From JBGCED01 sp045106055 (GTDB lineage: Bacteria; Pseudomonadota; Alphaproteobacteria; CBDDJK01), in NCBI GenBank assembly GCA_045106055.1, contig JBGCED010000124.1:1-31497 (forward strand): 31,497 nucleotides of DNA. Reading direction: 5' to 3'. The position numbers and the translations under genes are program-made. Below the pieces are notes generated by a model. That model was not told where the DNA came from and made no database searches. It saw nothing but the letters and a program-made list of their open reading frames with translations. Below, piece by piece: positions 6,629-16,129 of this stretch. Within the stretch, counting starts at the first letter, position 1. Each line of letters starts with the position of its first letter.

Positions 6629-9415
6629 ATGACCAGAAAAATGTTAATCGATGCATCGCATCAAGAAGAGTGCCGCGTTGCCATTATTAAAGACAATCGT
6701 CTTGAAGATTTTGACTATGAAAGCAGCATAAAATCCCAAATTAAAAGCAATGTTTACCTTGCTAAAGTCACCCGCGTAGAGCCTTCGCTGCAAGCTTGCT
6801 TTGTTGAATATGGCGGAAACCGCCAAGGTTTTCTTGCCTTTAGCGAAATTCACCCCGATTATTATCAAATTCCCGCAGCGGATCGCGAGGCGTTAATGCA
6901 AGCGGTTCAAGATCAAATTGATCAAGATGCCGCCGAAGAAGCTGCCGAAGAAAATGAACGCAATGAACATGATGATAATCATTTAGAGGAGCATGATGAA
7001 GATCATTTGGATGAGCAAGCCCATCATGATGATGTGGATGACGGCAACCATCATGATGAGGACAGCGATGATCCAGATGATAAAGCAAGCGCGTCCAAAG
7101 CCTTATCCGCAGATGCGCCAAAAATAGCAAGCGCACCTGTTGAAGATGAAGCACCCGATGAAGTGCCTAATGAGCCATCAACTGGCGAATCAAGCGGGGC
7201 ATCAGATGGTGGAAACATCAATCAAGGAGAGAAAAATGACGATCATCGATATGGAGAAGGATCCGAAACACGGGAAATACAAGCTGGATCCCCAAGCCCC
7301 GAATCAGAGTCAGAATCAGAATCATCAAAACGATCCGAACCAAGCGGAGATGAATCAGATGAAAATGAATCGAATGAAAATGGGAAGGGCCGGCGGCGGG
7401 GTCGGGGGCGTTTTCGCAATCGCGATCGCAGCAATGGTCGCAATCGCCGCAATCATGGCGAGCGTGGTTCTGGGGGTCGTCATTCTAGCACTGGCGATAG
7501 CGCTGAGCGTAGCCGCCGCAATCTTTATCGCGGTTATAAAATTCAGGAAGTCATTAAAAAACGGCAAATCCTTTTAATTCAAGTTGTCAAAGAAGAACGC
7601 GGCGGCAAGGGGGCTGCGCTTACCACCTATTTATCGCTGGCGGGGCGTTATTGCGTGCTAATGCCAAACACAACGCGCGGCGGCGGTGTCAGCCGCAAGA
7701 TTGGCAATAATGATGATCGCAAGCGGCTTAAAACCATTTTAAACGAATTGGAAGTTCCAAGCAATATGGCGGTTATTTTGCGCACTGCGGGCGCGGAACG
7801 CTCACGGGTTGAAATTAAGCGGGATTATGAATATTTATCCAAATTATGGAATGAAATTCGCAGCAATACCTTAAATTCCACTGCGCCAGCCTTGATCCAC
7901 GAAGAGGGGAATATCATCAAGCGCGCCATCCGCGATCTTTATACGCGCGACATTGATGAAATTCTAGTGCAAGGCGATGATGGCTATCGCATGGCAAAGA
8001 ATTTTATGAAAACCTTGATCCCAAGCCATGCACGCAAGGTAAAACAATTTAAAAATGCGCAAGGAACGCCTTTATTCTTTCACCATAAGGTGGAGCAGCA
8101 GCTGGCGCATATTTATGATCCACGGATTGAAATGCGTTCTGGCGGATCGATTGTGATGCACCAAACCGAAGCTTTGGTTGCGATTGATGTCAATTCAGGC
8201 AAAGCAACGCGTGAGCGTCATATCGAGGAAACCGCGCTTAAAACCAATTTGGAAGCCGCAGAAGAAATTGCGCGCCAGCTGCGGTTGCGCGATCTTGCAG
8301 GGCTGGTTGTGGTTGATTTCATTGATATGGAGGATAACCGCAATAATATGGCGGTTGAACGCAAATTAAAAGAAATGCTGCGGGTTGACCGCGCGCGCAT
8401 TCAAGTCGGACGGATCAGTGAATTTGGCTTGCTGGAAATGTCGCGCCAACGCTTGCGCCCCAGCTTGCAAGAGGCAACCAGCCAATCTTGCGCCCATTGC
8501 GGCGGTTCTGGCTATGTTGTTTCCACAGAAGGCGCAGCCCTTACCATCTTACGCGCATTGGAAGAAGAAGCACTTGCCCGCAAATATCAGGCAATTAGTT
8601 TGCGTGTTCCGCGCGATGTTGCGCTTTATGTGCTTAATCAAAAGCGGGCGCGTTTGCGTGAACTAGAAGAATTATATCAAATCACCGCACTTATTACCCC
8701 CGATAGCAGCTTAAACCCGCCCAATTTTGAAGTGACCGAACGGATTAAATATGAATTTCCGCCGATCATTCATCAAGATGTCAGCACCGCGCAAGATGCG
8801 GATGAAAGCGATGACACGCCATCAAATGCGGATCGTGGATCATCTTATGATGATGATAATGAACGCAAGGATGGATCAAAGCGCAAACGGCGCGGGCGCA
8901 GGGGCAATCGCAACAGAAAACCCCACCATAATGATCAAGATGGCGAGCTGCAGGATCAATCCCCAAATTCCCCGCAAGATTCCCTGCAGCAAGAAGCGCA
9001 ACCAGAAGCGCAACAAGCTGAACCTGTTGAGGCTGGCGAAGTCAAAAGCGACCCCGCTGAGCAAAAATCAAAGCCGCGCCGCACTCCAAGGCGGCACGGC
9101 AAATCAAATCCAAAACCGCTTGCGGGTGACGATGTGATGCCTGCTGCCATCGAAGAAAATACAGCAATAACTGATGGCGCAGCAACAGATATGGTAGCGG
9201 ATGAAAAACCCGCAAAGCCGCGCAGAACCCGCAAGCCTGCGGCAAAAAAACCGCAAGCTTCCAGCGCAGATGCACCTGTCACGCAAGCTGAACCTGTCAC
9301 ACAGGCTGAACCTGTTATACAGGCCGAAGCGCAAGCAACGCCTGCACCAGCAGAAATTAAGGATGAACCTGCCAAACCCCGCAAAAAAGGCTGGTGGCGC
9401 AACATCCTTGAATAG
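6629..9415 (+). CDS. rne: Ribonuclease E (Rne/Rng family)
   Basis: This is the endoribonuclease that starts mRNA decay and processes rRNA and tRNA, and it scaffolds the degradosome. The ATG at 6629 is chosen because AGGA at 6618-6621 lies 7 bases before it and the product then begins MTRKMLIDASHQEE, as in related proteins. The S1 domain starts at about residue 38 but is split by a long insertion (about 85-300), first rich in Asp, Glu and His, then rich in Arg, Gly and Asn. The catalytic Asp520 (AIDVNSGKAT) and Asp563 (VVVDFIDM) are 43 residues apart, and the zinc-link Cys621/Cys624 (SCAHCGGSG) follows 58 residues later, exactly the E. coli spacings for Asp303, Asp346 and Cys404. From about 720 the C-terminal scaffold is low-complexity, has basic patches and ends KKGWWRNILE, a tail found in alphaproteobacterial RNase E. 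Confidence 0.96.
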   Translation: MTRKMLIDASHQEECRVAIIKDNRLEDFDYESSIKSQIKSNVYLAKVTRVEPSLQACFVEYGGNRQGFLAFSEIHPDYYQIPAADREALMQAVQDQIDQDAAEEAAEENERNEHDDNHLEEHDEDHLDEQAHHDDVDDGNHHDEDSDDPDDKASASKALSADAPKIASAPVEDEAPDEVPNEPSTGESSGASDGGNINQGEKNDDHRYGEGSETREIQAGSPSPESESESESSKRSEPSGDESDENESNENGKGRRRGRGRFRNRDRSNGRNRRNHGERGSGGRHSSTGDSAERSRRNLYRGYKIQEVIKKRQILLIQVVKEERGGKGAALTTYLSLAGRYCVLMPNTTRGGGVSRKIGNNDDRKRLKTILNELEVPSNMAVILRTAGAERSRVEIKRDYEYLSKLWNEIRSNTLNSTAPALIHEEGNIIKRAIRDLYTRDIDEILVQGDDGYRMAKNFMKTLIPSHARKVKQFKNAQGTPLFFHHKVEQQLAHIYDPRIEMRSGGSIVMHQTEALVAIDVNSGKATRERHIEETALKTNLEAAEEIARQLRLRDLAGLVVVDFIDMEDNRNNMAVERKLKEMLRVDRARIQVGRISEFGLLEMSRQRLRPSLQEATSQSCAHCGGSGYVVSTEGAALTILRALEEEALARKYQAISLRVPRDVALYVLNQKRARLRELEELYQITALITPDSSLNPPNFEVTERIKYEFPPIIHQDVSTAQDADESDDTPSNADRGSSYDDDNERKDGSKRKRRGRRGNRNRKPHHNDQDGELQDQSPNSPQDSLQQEAQPEAQQAEPVEAGEVKSDPAEQKSKPRRTPRRHGKSNPKPLAGDDVMPAAIEENTAITDGAATDMVADEKPAKPRRTRKPAAKKPQASSADAPVTQAEPVTQAEPVIQAEAQATPAPAEIKDEPAKPRKKGWWRNILE
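9274..9327 (+). repeat. Three 18-bp tandem copies inside the rne C-terminal scaffold
   Basis: Units at 9274, 9292 and 9310 begin ACCTGT and encode the repeated hexapeptide PVTQAE, PVTQAE, PVIQAE. They lie in the disordered scaffold, where such copy-number changes are easily tolerated. Confidence 0.9.
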
Positions 9416-9426
9416 AGCGTTTTTGC

Positions 9427-12400
9427 TTAAATTTGATCAAGCAGGCTGTTTGGAAGGGGCATTAATTCTGGAATGGCAGTCCATAATAAAGCGGTTTCAA
9501 TGGCTTTATCTGGATATAATCCGCTTAGCAAATCGCGGTAAAGCCGCATTTGGCGCAAATAAGATAAGGGAACTTTATTAAGCTGGGATGGCGGGGCTTC
9601 GCTGGTTTTAAAATCAATGATCAGCACGCGATCTTGTTCTATTACCAAACGATCCACCGTTCCATTAATGGTTTGCTTTTTGCCATTAAGCGTTAAGATG
9701 CCTTTGATCATTACCTCTGAACGGGCATTGTCTTTGAAAATATCGCCAAATTTTGGATCATTCAGAATCCCAATCGCGTGATCAACCATGGCTTGCAGCA
9801 CAGAGTCATTTTGCGATCTGGTTTGATGGTGAAGATAAGCAAGCCCCTGCATTATGCGTTGATTGGCGGGCAATTTTGGTAAATATTCCAGCAAGGCATG
9901 GATTAAAATCCCCTTTTGAACCGCGCTTAGATAAGGCTGCTGCGCCATAGAAGCTAAGCCCTGATCGCTTTGTCGTTCCAGCGGAGAGCGTGCGATTAAA
10001 TCGCTATCTTCATCTATTTTGCTGGGCGCAAGCGGCTCGCGCAGTGGCTCAATCATGGGGGCTGGAACTTGCAACCATTCAGGCTGCAACCATTCAAGCT
10101 GGGGCTGATCTTTTTGTAAAACAGGGTTAAGCTTTTGCAGCGTTTCAAGGCGCAAAGATGGCGCGCCCAAACGATAAGCATATTTGATGGGATATGCCCC
10201 ATCATGGGTGGGGGCAAAGTCAAATTTTGTGATCATGGCGTGATCTGGATCGGATCTATCTTCATTTAAAGCATGGCGTTCAAAACAATCATACGCCATC
10301 ACCAGCCAGCTATTTTCATGCTGCTTCTTAAAATCATCAAAGCTGCTATCTGCTTTTATTTTGCCATAACCACACAGCAATAATTCATCTTCTGCGCGGG
10401 TCATCGCAACATAAAATAACCGCATGGATTCTTCAAATTCTTGCCGCTTTTGCTGTTCAATCACCCGTGTCGCTGCTTGGGGAATATCGGCTTGCTTGGT
10501 AATGATCACGGGCATTGCGGGCAAAAGGTCATGTTCATGCGGCAACCATATAATTTTTTTACCAGGCTTGGGTTTTCTGCCAATATGTTCTGGCACAATC
10601 ACAATCGGCGCTTGCAGCCCTTTTGCGGCATGAATCGTCATAATGCGCACCGCTGCGGGCTGATCTTCGTTTTCGCGTTTAATCTGGGTGCTAATTTGTT
10701 GCAGCCACCCCAAAAAGGCTTGAATGCTGGTTGTGTTTTGGGCTTCAAATTCAAGCGCTAAATCCATCAAGGCTTCAATCGGATCGTCAATTTCGCTGCC
10801 AAGCCGTGCCATAAGTGCTTGCTTGCCATTTAACGATTGGGCGGCGGGGCTGGTTAAAATTAATAATTTTCGCAGCATTTCATAAGGCGGAATATAATCA
10901 ACCAAGGATAATAAGCCGCGAAGCCATGCTGCAATCGCTGCCAAATGCGAATTTTCCCCAGCCCCAGCCTTTACCCGATCATATAAGGACGCGTTGCCGC
11001 GATCATGCGCCAAGTCAAACAGCATATCTTCGCCGACACCGCAAAAAGGGGATTTTAATAATGTGGCAAGCGATAGATCATCTTGCGTATTAATCAACCA
11101 TTCAAGGCAAGTGATCATATCCTTTACAGCAAGCTGATCCATCACCGCCATGCGGTCTGCGCCTGCAACGGGAATATTATGGGATCTTAACGCACGGGTT
11201 ATCAGCTGCACCAGATTTGATCGCACCCGCGTTAAAATCATAAAATCCCCCGCCATGATCGGGCGCGGAGCATGGTCTTTTTTGGCAAGATAGCCCGTTG
11301 CAATGCGGTTTTTAATATATAGGGCAATTTCATTTGCCAGCCGTTCATCGCCGCTGGGATGATGGGCTGCATCATCCATTTCTAAATCGGATGAAACCCA
11401 GCTTTTATCTGTTTGCTTGCGGCTGCTTAAATCCAAGAAGGGCGGCCACAGCGTAACGCATCCTGCTTCTGCTTCATTTGCTCGGTTGGCACGATGGCTA
11501 AGGCTTTGATCATCGCGCAGCCCAAGCGCCGCAGATTGCTGTTTTAAAATAAGATCAACCGCTTTTAAAATATTGGGCAAGGAGCGATAAGAAAGATTAA
11601 GTGTAATTTCACGATAAAGCTGCCCCGTGCGTTCATGCGCGCGTTCCATGCCTGTGCGCGCTGCCAAAAAGGAATCTGGACGCGCGCCTTGAAATCCATA
11701 GATGCTTTGCTTAACATCCCCCACAATGAACAAAGTGCGCTCGCGCCCTTGAATATGTGCTTCATCAAAAAAGGGCGCGCTAAGCGCATGAATAATGTCC
11801 CATTGCAGCGCATTTGTATCTTGCGCTTCATCCACTAAAATATGATTTAAGCCCTTATCAAGCTTATAATGCACCCAAGCAGCTTCGTAATCATGCAATA
11901 ATTTTGCCGCGCTTTGAATTTGATCATCATAATCCAAAGCACCGATTTGCTGCTTTAAATCACGATAAGCTTGCCATAATTTGGGTGCAATTTGCAGCAT
12001 ATTCAGCGTCAATGCATAGGCATCCCACGCTTTTTTTGCCTGTTTCAGTGCAATCATTTCATTGGCTAGCAGCGTTAAGCGTTCATCCAAATCAAGGTGC
12101 TTTTCCTGATCTTTTTTGGAAAGCCTTGATATAAAGACATCCTGATCTGATTTTAACAATAATTGACATAGTTGATCAAATAGCTGTTGTTTTTGATCCT
12201 GTGTTTCTTCTGCGATGCGTCTTAATATGTCGCGGGTTAATTCGGCGAATTTTTTATGGGTTTTTGTGGTGCTGCTGCTTAAATATTCCAGCAAGATGGA
12301 AAAAGAACCCTTATAAAGCTGCAAGCGTTCATAAAGATCATCAAGCGTATTTTCAGGTTCATGGGCTGGGTTAAGCCCCAAGCTTGATTTTAAGGCGGGC

Positions 12401-13086
12401 TTTATATCCGCCAGCGGGGGCATATTTTCAAGAAAGCTTGCGCCATTGATGCGGGTCGCAGCAAGCTGCTGGGTTAGCATTTGAAGTTCAACCAAAGAAA
12501 TTTTTACAAATAACTGATTCAAAGCAATTTGCAGATTGGGGTTTTTAAGATGGCGCAGCATGTGGCGCAATGCCCGATATTTTAAAAAATCGGATTGTGC
12601 TTCCTCAATCACTTGAAAATCAGCCGCAATCCCTGCTTCAAGCGGAAAGCGGCGCAGCAAGCTTTCTGAAAAGCTGTGAATGGTTTGTAAGCGCAGCCCG
12701 CCTGGTGCATCCAGCACACGCCTGAATAATCCGCGTGCAATCTTGATCCGCGCAGCCGCGATTTCATGCGAAAGCGTGCCTTGATCATGCTCAATCTGTG
12801 CGATTTGCCTTAGCAATTCTGATTCATCAATCCAAGTCCAGCTTTGCAGCCGTTTGTGCAGACGCTGCGCCATTTCCCCCGCTGCTGCCTTGGTAAAGGT
12901 CAGGCATAAAATTTGATGCGGCGGCACACCGCGCAACAAAATAGACAGCAACCGATTAATTAAAATCGTTGTTTTGCCCGACCCTGCATTTGCTGCCACA
13001 AAGGCGTGATCAAGCGGGTTAAGCGCAAGGCTTTCTTGAACGGATTTATGTTTGGGAGGTTTATGGTTGGGGGGGTTATTCTGCAT
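9427..13086 (-). CDS. addA: Double-strand break repair helicase-nuclease subunit AddA
   Basis: AddA is the UvrD-type helicase subunit of AddAB, which resects double-strand breaks for RecA. The 1219-residue product has Walker A AANAGSGKT (Lys38), the Asp-Glu box VDEAQDTNALQW, the motif III-like GDVKQSIYGFQGA, motif IV-like LSYRS, motif V/VI elements TIHAAKGLQAP and YVAMTRAEDEL, and a C-terminal PD-(D/E)xK nuclease with GILIHALLEYL and IIDFKTSEAPP. The start is put at the ATG at 13086 because GGCGGTGATC directly before it matches 9 of 10 bases of the sequence complementary to the 16S rRNA 3' end; the ATG at 13098 has no such site. The gene overlaps the end of addB by 11 bases, so translation is probably coupled. 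It converges with rne across an 11-base gap. Confidence 0.95.
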   Translation of the reverse strand: MQNNPPNHKPPKHKSVQESLALNPLDHAFVAANAGSGKTTILINRLLSILLRGVPPHQILCLTFTKAAAGEMAQRLHKRLQSWTWIDESELLRQIAQIEHDQGTLSHEIAAARIKIARGLFRRVLDAPGGLRLQTIHSFSESLLRRFPLEAGIAADFQVIEEAQSDFLKYRALRHMLRHLKNPNLQIALNQLFVKISLVELQMLTQQLAATRINGASFLENMPPLADIKPALKSSLGLNPAHEPENTLDDLYERLQLYKGSFSILLEYLSSSTTKTHKKFAELTRDILRRIAEETQDQKQQLFDQLCQLLLKSDQDVFISRLSKKDQEKHLDLDERLTLLANEMIALKQAKKAWDAYALTLNMLQIAPKLWQAYRDLKQQIGALDYDDQIQSAAKLLHDYEAAWVHYKLDKGLNHILVDEAQDTNALQWDIIHALSAPFFDEAHIQGRERTLFIVGDVKQSIYGFQGARPDSFLAARTGMERAHERTGQLYREITLNLSYRSLPNILKAVDLILKQQSAALGLRDDQSLSHRANRANEAEAGCVTLWPPFLDLSSRKQTDKSWVSSDLEMDDAAHHPSGDERLANEIALYIKNRIATGYLAKKDHAPRPIMAGDFMILTRVRSNLVQLITRALRSHNIPVAGADRMAVMDQLAVKDMITCLEWLINTQDDLSLATLLKSPFCGVGEDMLFDLAHDRGNASLYDRVKAGAGENSHLAAIAAWLRGLLSLVDYIPPYEMLRKLLILTSPAAQSLNGKQALMARLGSEIDDPIEALMDLALEFEAQNTTSIQAFLGWLQQISTQIKRENEDQPAAVRIMTIHAAKGLQAPIVIVPEHIGRKPKPGKKIIWLPHEHDLLPAMPVIITKQADIPQAATRVIEQQKRQEFEESMRLFYVAMTRAEDELLLCGYGKIKADSSFDDFKKQHENSWLVMAYDCFERHALNEDRSDPDHAMITKFDFAPTHDGAYPIKYAYRLGAPSLRLETLQKLNPVLQKDQPQLEWLQPEWLQVPAPMIEPLREPLAPSKIDEDSDLIARSPLERQSDQGLASMAQQPYLSAVQKGILIHALLEYLPKLPANQRIMQGLAYLHHQTRSQNDSVLQAMVDHAIGILNDPKFGDIFKDNARSEVMIKGILTLNGKKQTINGTVDRLVIEQDRVLIIDFKTSEAPPSQLNKVPLSYLRQMRLYRDLLSGLYPDKAIETALLWTAIPELMPLPNSLLDQI
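10071..10100 (-). repeat. 15-bp tandem duplication inside addA
   Basis: GCAACCATTCAGGCT and GCAACCATTCAAGCT lie head to tail and differ at one base. They give LEWLQ followed by PEWLQ in a linker before the nuclease domain, where the reading frame is kept. Confidence 0.9.
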
Positions 13087-16000
13087 GATCACCGCCATCT
13101 GCGCGTACCGACCATTCTTCTATTCGTGCCAAATGGCTATAGGGTTCTTCATAACGATCCTGCAAGGGCAAATTGGCAGGATAAGGCGTTGTGCCGCGCG
13201 CAAAATATTCCAGCAATGCCACTAATTCATCTTCTATGTGCTTGATTTTATGATCTGCTTGATCCTCTGCCAGATCAAGATCAATGAATTTCGGCGTTTC
13301 TTGCCCGCCAACCCCAAAAATACGCAACCGCCCGACCTTGTTTATGCGCTTGCCATTGATTGGCGGGGCGGCAAAGCCTGCATTCATTGCAATCAATGCT
13401 TCAAGCATCATTTGGGGTTCTTCGCCTGATTCCAGCTTGGATTTGCTGGGCGCATTCCCTGTTTTATAATCAATAATATCCAGCCGCCCATCTTGCCGAA
13501 GATCAATGCGATCTGCTTTGGCGACCATTGTAAAGATTGTGCCATTTGACAGTGAAATTTCATAATTTCCTGTAATTTCCGGCAAATGCGAATGAAGGGG
13601 ATGATCATCGGTTTTTTGAATATGCTGCTGCAAGTGATTGGTCATCATTAAGAATTTTTGCCAGCGATGATGATAAATTTCAGGATGGCTTTGTTTTAAA
13701 GATGCAAAGATGGTTTCCCCAATTTCTATTAAGCGGGATCGGTTAAACCCAAGCTGGGGCTGATCTTTGCGTTCAAGATAATAATCTTCTAGGATGCGAT
13801 GAATCATATTGCCCATTTCTGCGGCATCGGGTTCATTTTCTAAGGCATCAAGCGCAAATAATTTTAAAATATATCGCGCGTAAATTTCATAAGGATTATC
13901 CCGCAATTTCTTAATATTGGTCACGGACAGGCGGTTTGGGCGCGCAGTTAAAGGGGGGATTGGCGCAGGACGCGGCAAGGGGCGATAAGGGGGCGGCTGA
14001 TTGATCTGCCCCGCCCATTGTTTCAGCAGCGGCGCTTCATCAAAGCTTAAATCGGCTTTTTTTGCGGTTACCTCCATCCGTTCAAGCCATCTTGCGGGCT
14101 GCGCGGGGGCATTATCCAGCATTTTTACATAAGTGATATGGCATTGCTGATGATGTGCCATCATATAAAAATCATGCGCGGATAGTCCAATTTTGCGCTC
14201 TAGGGCGGGCAGTCCAAAATCATCGCGCATTAAGCGCGACATAAAAGGATCACCGCCCACAGATTGCGGCCATCGCCCCTCGTTCAGCCCGCCCAGAATG
14301 ACAAGATCAAAATGCTGCAACCTTGCCTCCAGCGGGCTTAAAATCACAAGATTGGGATGGCGGCCATAAGCTGGGCGCACTGTTAATCCTTGAAATAAAG
14401 CGCGAAAACTGGCTTCATAATCAGCAGGAATTAACGCGGGCAGCAGCGATTCATGGCTTAGAATGCGTTCAATTTGGGCGGCAATCGCAAAGCCTGCTTC
14501 TTTTTGCCATAATTTATCCGCCCCTGTTTTGGCGGGTGCGCTTGCAAGCCTTTCTGCCACCCTTATATGGGCATAAAGCAGCTGATCCATGCGCGCGCTT
14601 TGATCTTGATCATCGTAAAATTTTTGAAGCGGCAAGAAACAATCATCAAGCGAATCCAGCATCTGTTTTAAGCGTGCATGATCGGGGTCTTGCATGATCT
14701 GGGCTAGCGCATCATAAAGCCCCGCCATGCCGCTTCCCCCGCCAGCAGCACCGCGCAAAATCTTTTGTTCAAATGCCCGCAACAAATCAAGAAAATCCTT
14801 GCGTTCATATCCAGCGCACGCAAAGGGATGTTTCAATAAAGCAAGCAGATGAACAGGATTAAAATGACTGGCAAACAGCTGCGTGATCAAGCTTAGAAAA
14901 CTGCCAAGCGGGGTATGGATTGCCTGCAAGCCTGCACTATCGTCTATTTCTATGTCCCAGCGCGTCAATTCGGCAACCACGCGCCGCGCCAAATTACGAT
15001 CAAAGCAAATTAATGCCGCTTTTTTATTGGGATCTTCGGCAATTTGCCGCAACAAGACCGCGCAGCACTCGGCCTCTTGTTGAATCATGTTTGCTTCAAT
15101 CAGATGAATGCCGTTTAAGGCATGTTTATCAAAAGAGCGATGATAAATATCCGTATCCGCAGCGGCAGGCAGCATCGCTTCAAACATAAAATGCTGGCGT
15201 TTTAATGCTGCGTCACGATTTGCGTTTTGATCGCTTTTTGCAGCATAGGGCCATGTTTTAACCTGATTGGGCTTTATGTTAAATTGCTGCAATAATAGCG
15301 CAAGACCATGCTGGGGATGGGCGGAATCTTCCAGAATCATTGCGGTTAAATCATCATCCAGCCCCTGATCCAATCCAGGCAAAACCACCTTGCCCATTGG
15401 CATTTGGCGAATGGCATTCAGCAATCTTGCGCTTGCAGGCACCGTTCCCGTTGATCCTGCGGCAATGATCGGCTGGGTTGGGGGCGAATGCTGCCAATGG
15501 CGAATTTGTAAATCCACCAGCTGCGCGCGGCGTTTGGGGGCTGAAATACAGCCCCGCTCCTTTAAAATATTCGGCCATTCAAGTTTCAGCACTTCTAAAA
15601 ATTGCAAGGTTAATTGCCAATGATCGGCAAGTTCGGTTGGCACAAGCCCATCAAGGGCATCAAGCCCAATTTCCTGCGTATCCACCTGATCCATCCATGC
15701 GCCAAGGCTGGAAGCCACCAGCATCGCGCGTTCCAGCGGCAGGGCTTTATCTTTTGCCATAATCAATTTTACAAAGATAAATTGCCGTTCCATCTCGCCA
15801 ATGGCAGGCGGGATTTTTGCCCATTCTTGGTAATATTGATGATGGTGCGAGTGATGCTGCTGATTGAAAAAGCGCATTAAATGCGCATCAATTTCGCCCA
15901 GCGGTTGCATGGTCGGCAGCAAGCTTATTTTTTGTGCGCGTTGATGATAAAAACAATCTGCCAAAGCACGGCAGGCGCGGCGATTGGGCAGCAAGATTAA

Positions 16001-16129
16001 ATAATCGCTAATGGCAAGCGGATTATCGGCGCATTCCGCAATGATTTGCGCAGCAAGATCACCCAGAAAATCACGCCCCGCCTCAATATTATAAAGATGA
16101 TTGTAAAGTGGATCAGGTGAATTATCCAT
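13076..16129 (-). CDS. addB: Double-strand break repair protein AddB, alphaproteobacterial type
   Basis: AddB is the second subunit of the AddAB helicase-nuclease and degrades one strand at the break. The 1017-residue product has an inactive helicase-like N terminus (LILLPNRRACRAL instead of a Walker A loop), as is usual in this branch, and a C-terminal PD-(D/E)xK nuclease with MGNMIHRILEDYY, DIIDYKTGNAPSKSK and QMMLEALI, whose catalytic residues all look present. I see no cysteine cluster at the C terminus, so the iron-sulfur cluster of the Bacillus enzyme is probably absent. The ATG at 16129 directly follows the TAA of the upstream gene with no base between, which suggests re-initiation by the same ribosomes. 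The addA start lies inside its last codons. Confidence 0.93.
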   Translation of the reverse strand: MDNSPDPLYNHLYNIEAGRDFLGDLAAQIIAECADNPLAISDYLILLPNRRACRALADCFYHQRAQKISLLPTMQPLGEIDAHLMRFFNQQHHSHHHQYYQEWAKIPPAIGEMERQFIFVKLIMAKDKALPLERAMLVASSLGAWMDQVDTQEIGLDALDGLVPTELADHWQLTLQFLEVLKLEWPNILKERGCISAPKRRAQLVDLQIRHWQHSPPTQPIIAAGSTGTVPASARLLNAIRQMPMGKVVLPGLDQGLDDDLTAMILEDSAHPQHGLALLLQQFNIKPNQVKTWPYAAKSDQNANRDAALKRQHFMFEAMLPAAADTDIYHRSFDKHALNGIHLIEANMIQQEAECCAVLLRQIAEDPNKKAALICFDRNLARRVVAELTRWDIEIDDSAGLQAIHTPLGSFLSLITQLFASHFNPVHLLALLKHPFACAGYERKDFLDLLRAFEQKILRGAAGGGSGMAGLYDALAQIMQDPDHARLKQMLDSLDDCFLPLQKFYDDQDQSARMDQLLYAHIRVAERLASAPAKTGADKLWQKEAGFAIAAQIERILSHESLLPALIPADYEASFRALFQGLTVRPAYGRHPNLVILSPLEARLQHFDLVILGGLNEGRWPQSVGGDPFMSRLMRDDFGLPALERKIGLSAHDFYMMAHHQQCHITYVKMLDNAPAQPARWLERMEVTAKKADLSFDEAPLLKQWAGQINQPPPYRPLPRPAPIPPLTARPNRLSVTNIKKLRDNPYEIYARYILKLFALDALENEPDAAEMGNMIHRILEDYYLERKDQPQLGFNRSRLIEIGETIFASLKQSHPEIYHHRWQKFLMMTNHLQQHIQKTDDHPLHSHLPEITGNYEISLSNGTIFTMVAKADRIDLRQDGRLDIIDYKTGNAPSKSKLESGEEPQMMLEALIAMNAGFAAPPINGKRINKVGRLRIFGVGGQETPKFIDLDLAEDQADHKIKHIEDELVALLEYFARGTTPYPANLPLQDRYEEPYSHLARIEEWSVRADGGDHAE

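Noticed and set aside
6337..6690. 117-residue plus-strand open frame in the rne leader
   Set aside because: No family match, odd composition, and it runs into rne in another frame; the leader is better explained as untranslated.
7140..7577. 145-residue frame inside rne
   Set aside because: It lies in the low-complexity insertion of rne, and the rne frame has clear RNase E motifs on both sides; the open frame is a by-product of biased codons.
8956..9405. 149-residue minus-strand frame opposite the rne C terminus
   Set aside because: It is rich in Ala, Gly and Cys because of the complement of rne scaffold codons; no motif or ribosome site.
13076..13098. addA start at the ATG at 13098
   Set aside because: No ribosome site upstream, while GGCGGTGATC just before 13086 fits the 16S 3' end at 9 of 10 bases.
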